DNA of 64,000 nucleotides from Parahaliea mediterranea (GCF_003402235.1 NZ_QEWO01000005.1:186001-250000), one strand, 5' to 3'; positions 27,518 through 37,036 are shown, numbered from the stretch's first letter. Translations and numbers: made by a program. Notes: generated by a model from the sequence alone, not told the origin.

Positions 27518-28666
27518 TCAGCCGCTGCACCAGCGGGCCGGGTCCACCGGCTTGCCGTTGTGCCGAATCTCGAAGTACAGGGCCGGGCGATCCAGGCCGC
27601 CGCTGTCGCCCACACTGCCGATGGCGCTGCCGGCCTGCACCCATTCGCCCACTTCCCGCTGTAGGCTCTGGTTGTGGGCATAAAGGCTCATGTAGCCGTC
27701 GCCGTGGTCGATGATCAGCAACAGGCCGGAGCCGCGGAACCAGTCGGCGTAAACCACCCGCCCGTGGTGAATGGCCCGCACCGGCGCGCCGGCGGCGGCG
27801 GGAATGTTCACCCCCTGCCAGGTCATCTTGCCGTCGTTGCGGGCGCGGCCAAAGCGGTTGCTGGGCTTGCCCGCCACCGGCCAGGGCATTTTGCCGCGGG
27901 CCTTGTTGAAGGGCTGGGTGTTGTCCGGCAGGGCCAGGTCCACCACCGCCTGCTGGATGGTTTCCAGCAGGGTTTCCAGTTCTTTCTGGTCTTTTTTCAG
28001 CTGGGCCAGGGCATCACCCTTGCTGCTGATGTCGGCGGCCAGGGCGTCGGCGGCTTCCTGGCGGGTGCTTTTGCGCGCCTGGAGCGCGGCCTGTTCGTCG
28101 GCCAGGGTCTGCTGGCGGGCCTTCAGTTCGTCGCGCTGGGCCTGCATTTTGTCCTGCACGTCGGCCAGCTCGGCCAGGGTGGCGCGAAAGGCCTCGATCT
28201 GGGCAGTGCGGGCGTCGAAGAAGTAGCGGTAATAGGCCATGGCCCGGGCCAGGGTGTGGGGGTCTTCCTGGTTAAGCAGCACTTTGAGCTGGTCCTGGCG
28301 GCCCATTTTCCAGGCGGTTTCCAGTTCCGCGGCAATGCGTTCGCGCTGCTCAATGCGGCGCGCCTCAAGGGCCGCCTGCTGGGCCGCCAGGGCGGCCAGT
28401 TCCCGCTCGCTCTCGGCGATGTCGGCCCGGGTGGCGGCAACCTGCTGTTGCAGCTCGCCGAGGGCGGTTTCTGCCTCGCGCAGCTGGGCCAGCAGTTTGT
28501 CGCGACGGGTGCGGGCGCTGCTCAGCTCCCGGTCGAGCTGCTTGATCTCGCCTTGCAGGGCCTTGAGTTTGGCCCGGGTATCTTCCTCGCTGCTCTGGGC
28601 AATGCCCAAAGGCGCCGCCAGCAGCAGCGCCAGCGCCAGCCACAGTGGTGCCGGGCGCACCCGCAC
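27518..28666 (-). CDS. envC: Murein hydrolase activator EnvC (LytM-like, catalytically degenerate)
   Basis: 382 aa: a signal peptide, a long coiled coil (about residues 25-245, rich in Glu/Arg/Ala/Gln) and a C-terminal LytM/M23 domain. The domain keeps GAPVRAIHHGRVVYADWFRGSGLLLIIDHG-type framework but has Trp-Gln-Gly-Val-Asn where active enzymes have His-x-Gly-x-Asp, so it should not bind zinc. This matches EnvC, which activates amidases AmiA/AmiB at the septum. It begins four bases after the gpmI stop. Confidence 0.93.
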   Translation of the reverse strand: MRVRPAPLWLALALLLAAPLGIAQSSEEDTRAKLKALQGEIKQLDRELSSARTRRDKLLAQLREAETALGELQQQVAATRADIAESERELAALAAQQAALEARRIEQRERIAAELETAWKMGRQDQLKVLLNQEDPHTLARAMAYYRYFFDARTAQIEAFRATLAELADVQDKMQAQRDELKARQQTLADEQAALQARKSTRQEAADALAADISSKGDALAQLKKDQKELETLLETIQQAVVDLALPDNTQPFNKARGKMPWPVAGKPSNRFGRARNDGKMTWQGVNIPAAAGAPVRAIHHGRVVYADWFRGSGLLLIIDHGDGYMSLYAHNQSLQREVGEWVQAGSAIGSVGDSGGLDRPALYFEIRHNGKPVDPARWCSG

Positions 28667-28670
28667 TGCC

Positions 28671-30218
28671 TCAGGGGGTCGCGCGGCGGAGGTCGCGGCC
28701 GGTCATTTCCGCCGGCTGCGGCAGGCCCATTAAACCCAGCAGGGTAGGGGCAATGTCGGCCAGAATGCCGCCGGCCGCATCCAGGCTGACGGCGCCGGCG
28801 CCCAGGTACACCAGCGGCACGTGCTCGGTGGTGTGCTGGGTGTGCACCTGGCCGGATTCATAGTCCTGCATCTGTTCGCAGTTGCCGTGGTCGGCCGTCA
28901 CCAGGGCCTGGCCGCCGTGGGCGAGTAGCGCCGCCTCTACGCGGCCCAGGCAAGCATCCAAGGCTTCCACCGCCTTCACCGCGGCCTCGTAGACGCCGGT
29001 GTGCCCCACCATGTCGCCGTTGGCGTAGTTGCACACGATGAGGTCGTACTTGCCGGAGCCGATGGCCGCCACCAGGGCGTCGGTGAGTTCCGGGGCGCTC
29101 ATTTCCGGTTTCAGGTCGTAGGTGGCCACGTCCGGCGAGGGGATCATCACCCGCTCTTCGCCGGGGAATTCCTGCTCGCGGCCGCCGCTGAAGAAAAAGG
29201 TCACATGGGCGTACTTCTCGGTTTCGGCAATGCGCAGCTGCGTCATGCCGCGCTGGGCCAGGTAGTCGCCCAGCACGTTGGCCAGGCTCTCCGGCGGGAA
29301 GGCGCAGGGGGCGCCGAGGCTGGCGGCGTACTCGGTGGTGGTGACAAAGGCCGCCAGCTGCGGCGCGGCGCCGCGCTCAAAACCGCTGAACTCGGCATCC
29401 ACAAAGGCGTGGCTGAGCTGGCGGGCGCGGTCGGCGCGAAAGTTCATGAACAGCACGGCGTCGCCGTCGCCGATGGCGGCATTCGCGCCGCCCACCAGGG
29501 TGGGCTGCACGAATTCGTCATTCTCGTCGCGGTGGTAGGCGGCGCCCAGCGCCTCGCCCACGTTGTCGGCGCTGAAGGGGGCATTGGCCTTCACCAGCAG
29601 GTTCCAGGCGGTTTCGATGCGATCCCAGCGATTGTCGCGGTCCATGGCGTAGTAGCGCCCGACGATGCTCGCCACCCGGCCGCAGCCGAGCTCGGCAAAC
29701 AGGGCGTCGGCTTTCTCCAGGGACGCGGCCGCACTGCGCGGCGGGGTATCGCGGCCGTCCAGGAAGGCGTGCAGGTAGACCTTGGAGGCCCCCCGGCTGG
29801 CCGCCAGGCGCACCGCGGCGAAAATCTGTTCCTCGTGGCTGTGCACGCCGCCGGGAGACAGCAACCCCAGTACGTGTACCGCGCCGCCTTTGGCCACCGC
29901 CTTGTCGATGGCGTCGGTGTACACCGGGTTGTTATTGAAACTGCCATCGGCAATGGCTTTGTCGATACGGGTGATGTTCTGGTAGATGATGCGGCCGGCG
30001 CCGAGGCTCATGTGGCCCACCTCGGAATTGCCCATCTGCCCCGCTGGCAGGCCCACGTCCAGGCCGGAGCCGGAGATCAGGGTGTGGGGCTGCTCCCGCC
30101 ACAGGCGGTCCCACACCGGGGTGTTGGCATTGGCGATGGCGTTGTCCCGGTTGTCCTCGCGGTAGCCGAAGCCGTCCAGCACAATCAGTACGGTGGGTTG
30201 CTTGCCTGAGTGGGTCAT
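28671..30218 (-). CDS. gpmI: 2,3-bisphosphoglycerate-independent phosphoglycerate mutase
   Basis: 515 aa, an alkaline phosphatase superfamily enzyme. The catalytic Ser65 is in [11 protein letters not shown]; metal residues are in VLDGFG near the N-terminus and in [11 protein letters not shown] near the C-terminus. It interconverts 3- and 2-phosphoglycerate in glycolysis with Mn2+. It heads the gpmI-envC-ctpA-yibQ operon, an arrangement conserved in gammaproteobacteria. A TAAAAT -10-like element lies about 35 bases upstream. Confidence 0.97.
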   Translation of the reverse strand: MTHSGKQPTVLIVLDGFGYREDNRDNAIANANTPVWDRLWREQPHTLISGSGLDVGLPAGQMGNSEVGHMSLGAGRIIYQNITRIDKAIADGSFNNNPVYTDAIDKAVAKGGAVHVLGLLSPGGVHSHEEQIFAAVRLAASRGASKVYLHAFLDGRDTPPRSAAASLEKADALFAELGCGRVASIVGRYYAMDRDNRWDRIETAWNLLVKANAPFSADNVGEALGAAYHRDENDEFVQPTLVGGANAAIGDGDAVLFMNFRADRARQLSHAFVDAEFSGFERGAAPQLAAFVTTTEYAASLGAPCAFPPESLANVLGDYLAQRGMTQLRIAETEKYAHVTFFFSGGREQEFPGEERVMIPSPDVATYDLKPEMSAPELTDALVAAIGSGKYDLIVCNYANGDMVGHTGVYEAAVKAVEALDACLGRVEAALLAHGGQALVTADHGNCEQMQDYESGQVHTQHTTEHVPLVYLGAGAVSLDAAGGILADIAPTLLGLMGLPQPAEMTGRDLRRATP

Positions 30219-30310
30219 CTCTTGTCCGGGGAAGTCACTGCGTGAAAAAGGGGCATTTTACATTGTCTGGCCAGCGATGGCAGCGCAGTTCACGGGCGGC
30301 GTTCGACGGC

Positions 30311-30350
30311 TGGTGAGTCTGACACACCGCCCTGCGGGTTTTTCTCACCA
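30311..30350. repeat. Nested inverted repeat upstream of the P1 peptidase gene
   Basis: Outer 7-bp arms TGGTGAG (30311-30317) and CTCACCA (30344-30350) enclose a small CCGC/GCGG hairpin followed by five T. It may be a terminator-like or regulatory structure at the border between the gpmI operon and the AT-richer operon. Confidence 0.6.
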
Positions 30351-30418
30351 GTACGGGGGCGGGATCGGGACTAGAATGGCTGCACTTCGATCCACCACAG
30401 GCTTATTGGGATTCTTGG

Positions 30419-31855
30419 ATGTTTCACACAGTAAATAAAGAGAGGGGCGGAGACCTTGCGGGCACCCGTGTTGACAGGCGTGTACGCAGGCAGCGCTGGT
30501 TGGCTGCATCGCTGGCACTGGGCTTGGGCGTTGGTGCTGCTTATGCCGAGGAAAGAGAGGTGCTGCTCAATGCGGGTGAACGGACGCTTACCTTCGATTG
30601 GCCCATGATACGGGTGGGTACCGGTGAGTATCCGGAAGGCCCAACCGGCGTTACGGTGTTCCACTTTGCTGAAAAGGTTCTCGGCGCGGTGGATGTGCGT
30701 GGTGGTGCGCCGGGCACCGTCAACACAGAGTACCTGAAGTTGGGCTACGACCTGCCTGAAGTGGACGCGGTGGTTTTCGCCGGCGGCTCCTGGTACGGCC
30801 TGGAAGCCGCCACGGCGGTTGCCTCGGCGATGAAGGAGGACGGTCTGCGCGATGGCAATGCATTCAGTGCCGAACCCAATATCGCCCTGTCGGTAGGTTC
30901 CATTATCTATGACTTCGGCGCCCGCCGGCTGAATGAAATCGTGCCGGACAAGCCCCTGGCTCAGGCAGCTTTTCGCAACGCGCGCCCGGGCTGGTTTCCC
31001 CAGGGAGCTCAGGGGGCTGGTCGCATGGCAATGAGCGGCTACTTCTTTGGTTGCAATGCCATGTCTGGCCAGGGTGGGGCATTCAGGGAAATCAACGGGA
31101 TCAAGGTGGCGGCGTTCACTGTGGTGAACGCAATAGGCGTGATTACCGATCGCGATGGAAATGTCCTTGCCTGTAACCGCGATCCAGAATGGCCGGCGGA
31201 CATGGATACCAGTGCGCTGCTGGCGCGAGCCAATGGCCCCCTGGGTATCGGCTCGGCGGTAGCCGACCCCGCTGGAAATGGCGCCAGCAAAAATACAACG
31301 GTGAGCCTGGTTGTCACCAACCAGAAGCTGAGCCCGGCGGAGTTGAATCGGCTTGCCGTGCAGGTTCACACCTCGATGGGGCGTGGATTGCAACCCTTTG
31401 CCACGCAATTTGATGGCGATGTGCTGTACGCGGTATCCACGGCAGAAGTGGAGGAGAAGTTGCTCAGCTCTGCCGAGATAGGTGCCCTGGCATCCGAGGT
31501 CATGTGGGATGCCATTATCGCCTCTGTGCCGGAACAGCCGCAGCACCCAACCCCTCAACCGGAGCTGAAAGTGGGGCGCGCCTTGCTTGACCAGTATGCC
31601 GGCGTCTACGAATTCAGCCCCGGGGTCTCTCTGCAGGTAGTTCACAAAGACGGAGTCCTGCGGGCCACAGCGACCGGGCGGCGCGATGTGTTTGCGATTG
31701 CCCGCGACAGGGAAGTGCAGTTGGTGCCGGTCAGCAGTACGGATTTTACGGTTGCCAACCGCTATCCGCTCACCCTGCGCTTTCAGGAAGACGGTTCGCT
31801 GCTGGTCAATCCAGGGCACTGGCAGCAACTGTCCCGCCGCAAAATACCGATGTAG
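30419..31855 (+). CDS. Exported P1 family (S58, DmpA/BapA-like) aminopeptidase with C-terminal lipocalin-like extension
   Basis: 478 aa with a signal peptide (RRQRWLAASLALGLGVGAAYAEE, cut near residue 43 in two steps of view: basic n-region then hydrophobic core). The P1 fold shows GAPGTVNT, FAGGSWYGLEAA and the self-processing segment KNTTVSLVVTN with Asn292-Thr293, the position of autocleavage that exposes the N-terminal nucleophile. Family members release N-terminal D-, beta- or L-amino acids from peptides. A C-terminal part (about residues 385-478, LLDQYAGVYEF) resembles the small beta domain appended to beta-lactamase-like proteins. It starts a four-gene operon with a sigma factor, FecR and a TonB receptor. 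A TAGAAT element lies at 30372. Confidence 0.85.
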   Translation: MFHTVNKERGGDLAGTRVDRRVRRQRWLAASLALGLGVGAAYAEEREVLLNAGERTLTFDWPMIRVGTGEYPEGPTGVTVFHFAEKVLGAVDVRGGAPGTVNTEYLKLGYDLPEVDAVVFAGGSWYGLEAATAVASAMKEDGLRDGNAFSAEPNIALSVGSIIYDFGARRLNEIVPDKPLAQAAFRNARPGWFPQGAQGAGRMAMSGYFFGCNAMSGQGGAFREINGIKVAAFTVVNAIGVITDRDGNVLACNRDPEWPADMDTSALLARANGPLGIGSAVADPAGNGASKNTTVSLVVTNQKLSPAELNRLAVQVHTSMGRGLQPFATQFDGDVLYAVSTAEVEEKLLSSAEIGALASEVMWDAIIASVPEQPQHPTPQPELKVGRALLDQYAGVYEFSPGVSLQVVHKDGVLRATATGRRDVFAIARDREVQLVPVSSTDFTVANRYPLTLRFQEDGSLLVNPGHWQQLSRRKIPM

Positions 31856-31857
31856 CC

Positions 31858-32409
31858 ATGGCTCCACCGAACGCTTTGCTCAAGGATCGCGATAACTTTC
31901 TGGCCAGGTTGTTCAAGAACAATCGGCAGGAACTATGCCACTACCTGCGTGCGCGGTATGGTGCTGGCTCTCCAGATCCGGAGGATGTTGTGCAAACAGC
32001 GTTCCTGAAGCTGTCACAGTTGGAAAACCTGCACCGCCTGCGCAATCCGAAGGCCTTCCTCTACCGGGTGGCGAGGAACCACCTGATCGATGGTCGTCGT
32101 CATCAGGCGACCTGTCAGCGCTACCTTGATGCAGAGCAGCGCTGTGTTACCGAAACCGGTTCCGACAGTGATCCGGCGAACGTATTGCAGAGCGAGCAGG
32201 ATGCGGCGGTACTGGAGCGGACCATAATGAGCATGGATGCAAGGGAAAGGGATTTCCTGCTGTTGTTCCGCATTCATGGCCTAAGCTATACAGAAATTGC
32301 GCGACGATCTGGCATGTCGCGCAACGGTGTCAAAATGGTGATAGCACGGGCGATGACAGTTTGCGAAAGCGCGCTGGAGTCGCCACCGCCAGTGGAACAG
32401 CGTTTGTGA
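31858..32409 (+). CDS. ECF sigma-70 factor (FecI-like)
   Basis: 183 aa. Region 2 includes the DPEDVVQTAFLKL and FLYRVARNHLID blocks (about residues 38-80); region 4 has the helix-turn-helix LSYTEIARRSGMSRNGVKMVIARAM (about 140-165). It lacks region 3, as ECF factors do. The start is two bases after the peptidase stop, and the end overlaps the fecR-like gene, so all three are coupled. By analogy with FecI it directs transcription of the TonB receptor under control of the adjacent anti-sigma factor. Confidence 0.92.
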   Translation: MAPPNALLKDRDNFLARLFKNNRQELCHYLRARYGAGSPDPEDVVQTAFLKLSQLENLHRLRNPKAFLYRVARNHLIDGRRHQATCQRYLDAEQRCVTETGSDSDPANVLQSEQDAAVLERTIMSMDARERDFLLLFRIHGLSYTEIARRSGMSRNGVKMVIARAMTVCESALESPPPVEQRL

Positions 32410-33479
32410 AAGACAAGAACGATCATACCCATCGAGGTACTTTGCCCGATGAACAGGTGGGGCATATCGCGCGTGACTGGATGCTGAGAAAAGCATCGGG
32501 AAAGCTAAGTTCGCAAGAGGAAGCGGCATTGCAGGCGTGGTTGGATGCGGATGAGCGCCACCGTCTGTTCTATCGGCAATCGCAACGCACCTGGCGGGCA
32601 TTGGGCGAACTCAAGGACCTGCGTGGCAAGGTGTCGCCGGAATTGCTGGAAGCAAGGCAGTACCGCTGGTGGCAACCGAGGTTTCCACGGCTTTCCTGGG
32701 CTGGGTGGGGCGTCACTGTGGTTGCGCTGTTGTTGGTATTTCTGCTTCCAGCGTATCTCCTTCCCTCATCGGTGCTTGCGCCAGGTGTCCGCTTCAGCAC
32801 CGGGACCGGTGAGATTCGTCAAATCCGCCTGGATGAGGGTTCAACAATTACCCTCGGCGCCCGATCCGTTGTTCAGGTTCAACTGTCGGCAGACTGGCGC
32901 CGCGTACAACTGGTGGAAGGTGAGGCATTCTTCGATGTCGCACGCGATGAAAAGAGGCCCTTTCAGGTTCGTGCCGGCGATACGGAAGTCAGTGTTCTTG
33001 GTACCCGTTTTGAAATCCATAAGGGGGCAAGGCGTACCCGAATATCGGTGGAGCAGGGGCTAGTGTCAGTTCGCAGCGCCGGGCCTTCAACATCGCCAAT
33101 GCAAGATGCGGGCGCTGCTGGTACACCCACAACGCTACTGCTCAGCGGTGGAGAATCGGCATTCAGGGACGCCGGAGAAACCTGGCTAAGACAACGTGCA
33201 GCCACTCGACACAGCGCCAATTGGCGCGATGGACGCCTGGCCTATGATGGTGCGCCTTTGCGTGAAGTGGTTGCGGATATCAATCGCCACCACGACCGAC
33301 AGATCATGTTGGACGATCCGAACCTGGGAGACCTGCGGGTCACGGCCTCTTTTCGAGCCGCCGATATCGGAAAGATGATCTCTCTGCTTGAAAATGGTTT
33401 GGGATTGCGTGCAGAACCGGTTGATGCCGACAAGCTGGTGCTGTTTGCTGACGAGCATCGCCAGGTAGAAAAAAACTGA
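32406..33479 (+). CDS. FecR-type anti-sigma factor/signal transducer
   Basis: 357 aa from a GTG that overlaps the sigma factor stop (GTGA); an upstream in-frame ATG at 32361 is less likely. An N-terminal cytoplasmic DUF4880-like domain (EQVGHIARDWMLRKASGKLS, LQAWLDADERHR) is followed by one membrane span (about residues 100-118) and a periplasmic FecR domain (GEIRQIRLDEGS, VEGEAFFDVARDEKRPFQV). The C-terminal STN/DUF4974-like part contacts the receptor's signalling domain in this family. It relays ligand occupancy of the TonB receptor to the sigma factor. Confidence 0.92.
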   Translation: MKDKNDHTHRGTLPDEQVGHIARDWMLRKASGKLSSQEEAALQAWLDADERHRLFYRQSQRTWRALGELKDLRGKVSPELLEARQYRWWQPRFPRLSWAGWGVTVVALLLVFLLPAYLLPSSVLAPGVRFSTGTGEIRQIRLDEGSTITLGARSVVQVQLSADWRRVQLVEGEAFFDVARDEKRPFQVRAGDTEVSVLGTRFEIHKGARRTRISVEQGLVSVRSAGPSTSPMQDAGAAGTPTTLLLSGGESAFRDAGETWLRQRAATRHSANWRDGRLAYDGAPLREVVADINRHHDRQIMLDDPNLGDLRVTASFRAADIGKMISLLENGLGLRAEPVDADKLVLFADEHRQVEKN

Positions 33480-33575
33480 CTTGGCGCTGCCGTTTTCATC
33501 GTCTTCTCCGTCTTATTGTTGAGCTGTCGCCCGCCAGTGATGGCCTAGCCTAAAATAATGAGGGAGTTGTGCTAG

Positions 33576-35993
33576 ATGTTGATTTCCAGTTTTTCCAAGC
33601 GGCCGCTTGCTGGCCTTCTCCGGGGCAGTGTGTTGTCGGCCTTTTTGGCCGCCGGCCTCGTCGCACATTCTGCTGCGCAATCGCAGGAGCATGCTTTTAG
33701 CATTCCATCTGGCAGCCTCGCCAGTGCCCTGTTGGCCTTTTCAGAGCAAGCCGACGTTACGCTGCTTGTGCCAGACAATCTGGTAAGCGGAAAGTCGGCT
33801 GCGGCATTGCACGGTGTAATGAGTGATGAGCAGGCGCTGGATCAACTGCTGCGTGGCAGCGGCTTACAGTTCCGCCGGGATGAAAACGGTGGGCTGATCG
33901 TATTTGCGTCGATTGAGCCATCCGTTGAAGGAGCACGGCCGATGCCGGCAGGTGATCGGGCCGGCGATGCTCAAGTGCTGCCGGCCCGTGTGGCTATTGA
34001 GGAAGTGGTGGTTACGGCGCAGAAGCGTGAGCAGAGTATCCGCGATGTTCCCATCAGTGTGGCTGCGCTCGGTGGCACCGAGTTGAAGCAGCGTCGCATC
34101 AATGATTTTTCCGACCTTTCAATGGCTGTGCCCAGTCTGTCGATTCCGGAGCGCGGAGGTGCTGGGGATCGTTTCATCTTCCTGCGGGGCATGGGCAGTA
34201 TCCAGGGTAGTACACCACTGGTCGGCATCTATCTCGATGAAGCCAGTGTCACTACTTTCCCCGGCGCTTCGCTGAATCTGCAAACCTATGATATGGCACG
34301 TGTCGAGGTGCTGCGCGGTCCGCAGGGCACACTCTATGGTGTTGGTTCGATGGGCGGAACGATCAAGTTTATCACCGAGGAGCCACAGTTGGATGAGGTG
34401 GGTGGAAGGGCCGATGCTTCCATTAGTCACACCAAGGGCGGTGATCCAAGTTACCGCATGAATGGTGTGATCAATGTGCCGATCATAGATGACGAGCTTG
34501 CCATGCGAGTAGTGGGAACCTACGTCAACCGTGGCGGCTGGATGGAGCAGCCGGCGCTGGACCGGGAGAACATCAACGACGAAGAACTGGCCGAATTGCG
34601 CACGCGATTGCGCTGGCTGGCCGGTGAGCGCCTGGAAATGAATGCCACGGCGATTGTGCACCGGGGTAATTCTGGCGCACCCAGTACTGGCGAAGATGAT
34701 CAGGGCAATTACAGCCAGGCATTTTCCGATCCAACCACCCCTTCTGGTGGGCACGACTATGAACTCTATAACCTGACCCTTGATTACGACCTTGATGTCG
34801 CTCACCTGCTGTCCACAACCAGCTATGTCGATGCCGAGCGGCGTCAGCGGGAAATTGGTTATCGCGTTCCATTTGGCCTGGACGAAGCAAGCCTCTATCA
34901 CGCCAAGTTCAGCGAAGACAGCATCAGCAAATCCTTCACTCAGGAAGTCCGCCTTAGTTCTTCTGGCGGAAGTGCATGGAATTGGCTGGTTGGGGCTTTT
35001 TATCGGGACGCAGAGTTGGATAGTCAATTCGATAATTTCAGATTTGGGCCGCCTGGACAGGATTTTGTATTTGATGTTTTAACGAACGTTGAGACGCGCT
35101 CCTGGGCGGTGTTCGGCGAAACCAGCTACAGCTTCAATGACCGGCTGGAGATTGGGCTTGGTTTGCGCTATTTCGAGGATCGTCAAACAGCGGCGGACTT
35201 TGTCGCCGCGACCGAGGACGACGCGAATTTCGACGCAGTCAGCCCACGCATTTTCCTCAGCTATGACGTCAATGACGACATAAAGGTCTACGCCAGTGCC
35301 TCCGAAGGCTTTCGCAGCGGTGGCCTGGCCGGCGGTATCGGCGTGAGGCCCTTTGAACCGGACACTGTCTGGTCCTATGAATTGGGTTCGAAGATGTCCT
35401 TGTGGCAGGGGCGCCTGAGTGCTGATGTGGCTGTGTTCTACTCGGAATACAGCGACACACAGGTGGACAGCATCAACCTTGTTGGTAATGACCTGCGGCA
35501 ATACACCAGCAATGCCGGCGATGCGGAAATCAAAGGCATCGATTGGGAGGTATCCCTGCTGGCCAGTGAAAACCTCAGCCTGGGAATGGGAGGCGAGGTT
35601 ATTGATACCGAGTTCGTTGAGATCAGGTCGGTATCGGCATCCCACGCAGTGGGAGACCCGCTTGATTTTATTCCCGACTACCACGTCAGTCTCTGGGGGC
35701 AATACGACGCTGAGTTATTTGACTGGGCGGAAAGCTACGTTCGTCTGGACTACACCCAAAAGGGGCCCTCGCGGTATGGGAACCGCACCATTTGTGAGTG
35801 CTTCGAGTCCTACTCTGGAACCATCAATATGCTGAATGCGATTGTCGGTTTTAGCCGCGACGACTGGAGCTTGAGGATATTCGCAAAAAACCTGCTGAAT
35901 GAACGGGGTTATGTTGATGCGGAGTCGATTGAGGAAATAGCCGCCAGGGCCCGCCCGCGCACTGTCGGTATAGAACTCGGCTTTGGATTTTGA
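33576..35993 (+). CDS. TonB-dependent receptor with N-terminal STN signalling domain
   Basis: 805 aa: a signal peptide (cut near AAQS, residue 35), an STN secretin/TonB short domain (about 40-112), TonB box EEVVVTAQKR (about 142-151), a plug domain (DVPISVAALGGTEL ... RVEVLRGPQGTLYGVGSMGG) and an outer-membrane 22-strand barrel ending in aromatic Phe (GIELGFGF). The STN domain marks it as a signal-transducing transporter that talks to FecR. Its substrate is unknown; the linked secreted aminopeptidase suggests peptides or peptide-containing siderophores. AGGGAG precedes the ATG. No ECF-type promoter could be identified with confidence. Confidence 0.93.
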   Translation: MLISSFSKRPLAGLLRGSVLSAFLAAGLVAHSAAQSQEHAFSIPSGSLASALLAFSEQADVTLLVPDNLVSGKSAAALHGVMSDEQALDQLLRGSGLQFRRDENGGLIVFASIEPSVEGARPMPAGDRAGDAQVLPARVAIEEVVVTAQKREQSIRDVPISVAALGGTELKQRRINDFSDLSMAVPSLSIPERGGAGDRFIFLRGMGSIQGSTPLVGIYLDEASVTTFPGASLNLQTYDMARVEVLRGPQGTLYGVGSMGGTIKFITEEPQLDEVGGRADASISHTKGGDPSYRMNGVINVPIIDDELAMRVVGTYVNRGGWMEQPALDRENINDEELAELRTRLRWLAGERLEMNATAIVHRGNSGAPSTGEDDQGNYSQAFSDPTTPSGGHDYELYNLTLDYDLDVAHLLSTTSYVDAERRQREIGYRVPFGLDEASLYHAKFSEDSISKSFTQEVRLSSSGGSAWNWLVGAFYRDAELDSQFDNFRFGPPGQDFVFDVLTNVETRSWAVFGETSYSFNDRLEIGLGLRYFEDRQTAADFVAATEDDANFDAVSPRIFLSYDVNDDIKVYASASEGFRSGGLAGGIGVRPFEPDTVWSYELGSKMSLWQGRLSADVAVFYSEYSDTQVDSINLVGNDLRQYTSNAGDAEIKGIDWEVSLLASENLSLGMGGEVIDTEFVEIRSVSASHAVGDPLDFIPDYHVSLWGQYDAELFDWAESYVRLDYTQKGPSRYGNRTICECFESYSGTINMLNAIVGFSRDDWSLRIFAKNLLNERGYVDAESIEEIAARARPRTVGIELGFGF

Positions 35994-36345
35994 CCCCGGC
36001 CAAAACGCGGTGACATCATCAGTGGCACCGCCAGCGGTCGCCCAGCCGCGGTTGCCAGTGGCTGCGCGGCAGCTATTGGCGTTGGTTACTTCATGGCTAC
36101 CCTGGTGATACCCCAAGCTGTACAAATATTGCCCACATAAAAATAGGAATGATTCTCAGGCGCGATGATGGTGCAGGCGACCTCGGCGGGGCACGCTCTG
36201 GCACAGAGCCGCCGGCCCGCGCCTGCGAAGGTGGCCCGGGCTCCGGCGAGCCGCTATAATTGCCGCCTTTTTAAACAGTGGCCGCCGCCTTGGCGGCCCG
36301 CCCCGGCCCCGCGGCCGGGCATTTTCCGGACATCGATACGCACCC
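35994..36345. other. Intergenic region between the TonB receptor gene and the rhodanese-grxC-secB operon
   Basis: About 350 bases with no supported gene. The left part keeps the lower GC of the receptor operon and has no clear terminator. The right part is GC-rich and contains a small GCTCT/AGAGC hairpin (36195-36209), the TATAAT at 36255 and a GC-rich leader. Confidence 0.5.
36255..36260 (+). promoter_or_regulatory. -10 element of the rhodanese-grxC-secB operon
   Basis: A perfect TATAAT followed by TGCCGCC, 86 bases before the first start codon. The -35 match is poor. Confidence 0.5.
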
Positions 36346-36759
36346 ATGGCTCTGTTTCTTGAATTTCTCGCCCAGCAATGGATTCTGGTGGCCGCCCTGC
36401 TGGCTGCCGTTGGCATGCTGATTTTCCACGAATCACGCAAGGCCGGCCCGTCGCTCAGCCCCCAGCAGGCCATCAACCTGGTGAACCAGGAGGGCGGCGT
36501 GTTTGTGGATTTGCGTGATGGCGCCGACTACAAGCAGGGCCACATCACCGGCGCCCTGCATATTCCCTCGGCCAAGCTGGATGATCGCAAGGGCGAGCTT
36601 GAAAAGTATCGCGCCGCCCCCATAGTGCTGGTATGCAAGATGGGTCAACAGGCCGGAGCCGCGGGCAAGAAGCTCAAGGCCAGCGGTTTCGACAAGGTCT
36701 ACAAAATGACCGGCGGCATGATGGAATGGGGCAACCTGCAATTGCCCACCACCAAATAA
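36346..36759 (+). CDS. Membrane-anchored rhodanese-like domain protein
   Basis: 137 aa. An N-terminal membrane helix (about residues 10-27) is followed by a single rhodanese domain with VFVDLRDGADYKQGHI and the active-site loop beginning at Cys97 (LVCKMGQQAG). This is the YibN-type protein commonly encoded next to grxC and secB. The catalytic side should face the cytoplasm if the helix is N-out. It probably has sulfurtransferase or membrane-insertion-support activity. It is 13 bases before grxC. Confidence 0.92.
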   Translation: MALFLEFLAQQWILVAALLAAVGMLIFHESRKAGPSLSPQQAINLVNQEGGVFVDLRDGADYKQGHITGALHIPSAKLDDRKGELEKYRAAPIVLVCKMGQQAGAAGKKLKASGFDKVYKMTGGMMEWGNLQLPTTK

Positions 36760-36772
36760 CAACGCGCCAGCC

Positions 36773-37036
36773 ATGACAGCAAAAGTCACTATCTACACCA
36801 CGCCCTACTGCCCCTACTGCATCCGCGCCAAGCAGTTGCTGGAGGGCAAGCAGGTGAGCTACACCGAAATCGGTGTCGATCGCGATCCGCAGTTGCGCCA
36901 GCAAATGATGCAGCGCAGCGGCCGGCGCACGGTGCCGCAGATCTGGATCGGCGAGCGCCATGTGGGTGGCTTCGACGATTTGGCCGCCCTGGAACGCCAG
37001 GGTGACCTGAACGGCCTGCTCGGGCTGGCGAACTGA
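36773..37036 (+). CDS. grxC: Glutaredoxin 3
   Basis: 87 aa, full glutaredoxin fold. The redox motif is Cys13-Pro-Tyr-Cys16, TVPQIWIG holds the cis-proline and GGFDDL binds glutathione. It reduces disulfides and glutathione mixed disulfides in the cytoplasm. It sits in the conserved rhodanese-grxC-secB order. Confidence 0.96.
   Translation: MTAKVTIYTTPYCPYCIRAKQLLEGKQVSYTEIGVDRDPQLRQQMMQRSGRRTVPQIWIGERHVGGFDDLAALERQGDLNGLLGLAN

Noticed and set aside
30371-31867. Nearly 500-codon minus frame opposite the P1 peptidase gene
   Set aside because: The plus frame has a signal peptide, family motifs and tight coupling to the sigma factor; the minus frame is rich in His/Gln/Arg and has no recognisable domain.
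33480-33575. ECF-type promoter before the TonB receptor gene
   Set aside because: No -35/-10 pair resembling known FecI-type promoters could be recognised; naming one would be guesswork.
36138-36160. Fur-box-like sequence (AATGATTCTC) downstream of the TonB receptor
   Set aside because: Only about half of the Fur consensus matches, and it lies after the receptor gene and about 190 bases before the rhodanese gene, not at an expected iron-regulated promoter.
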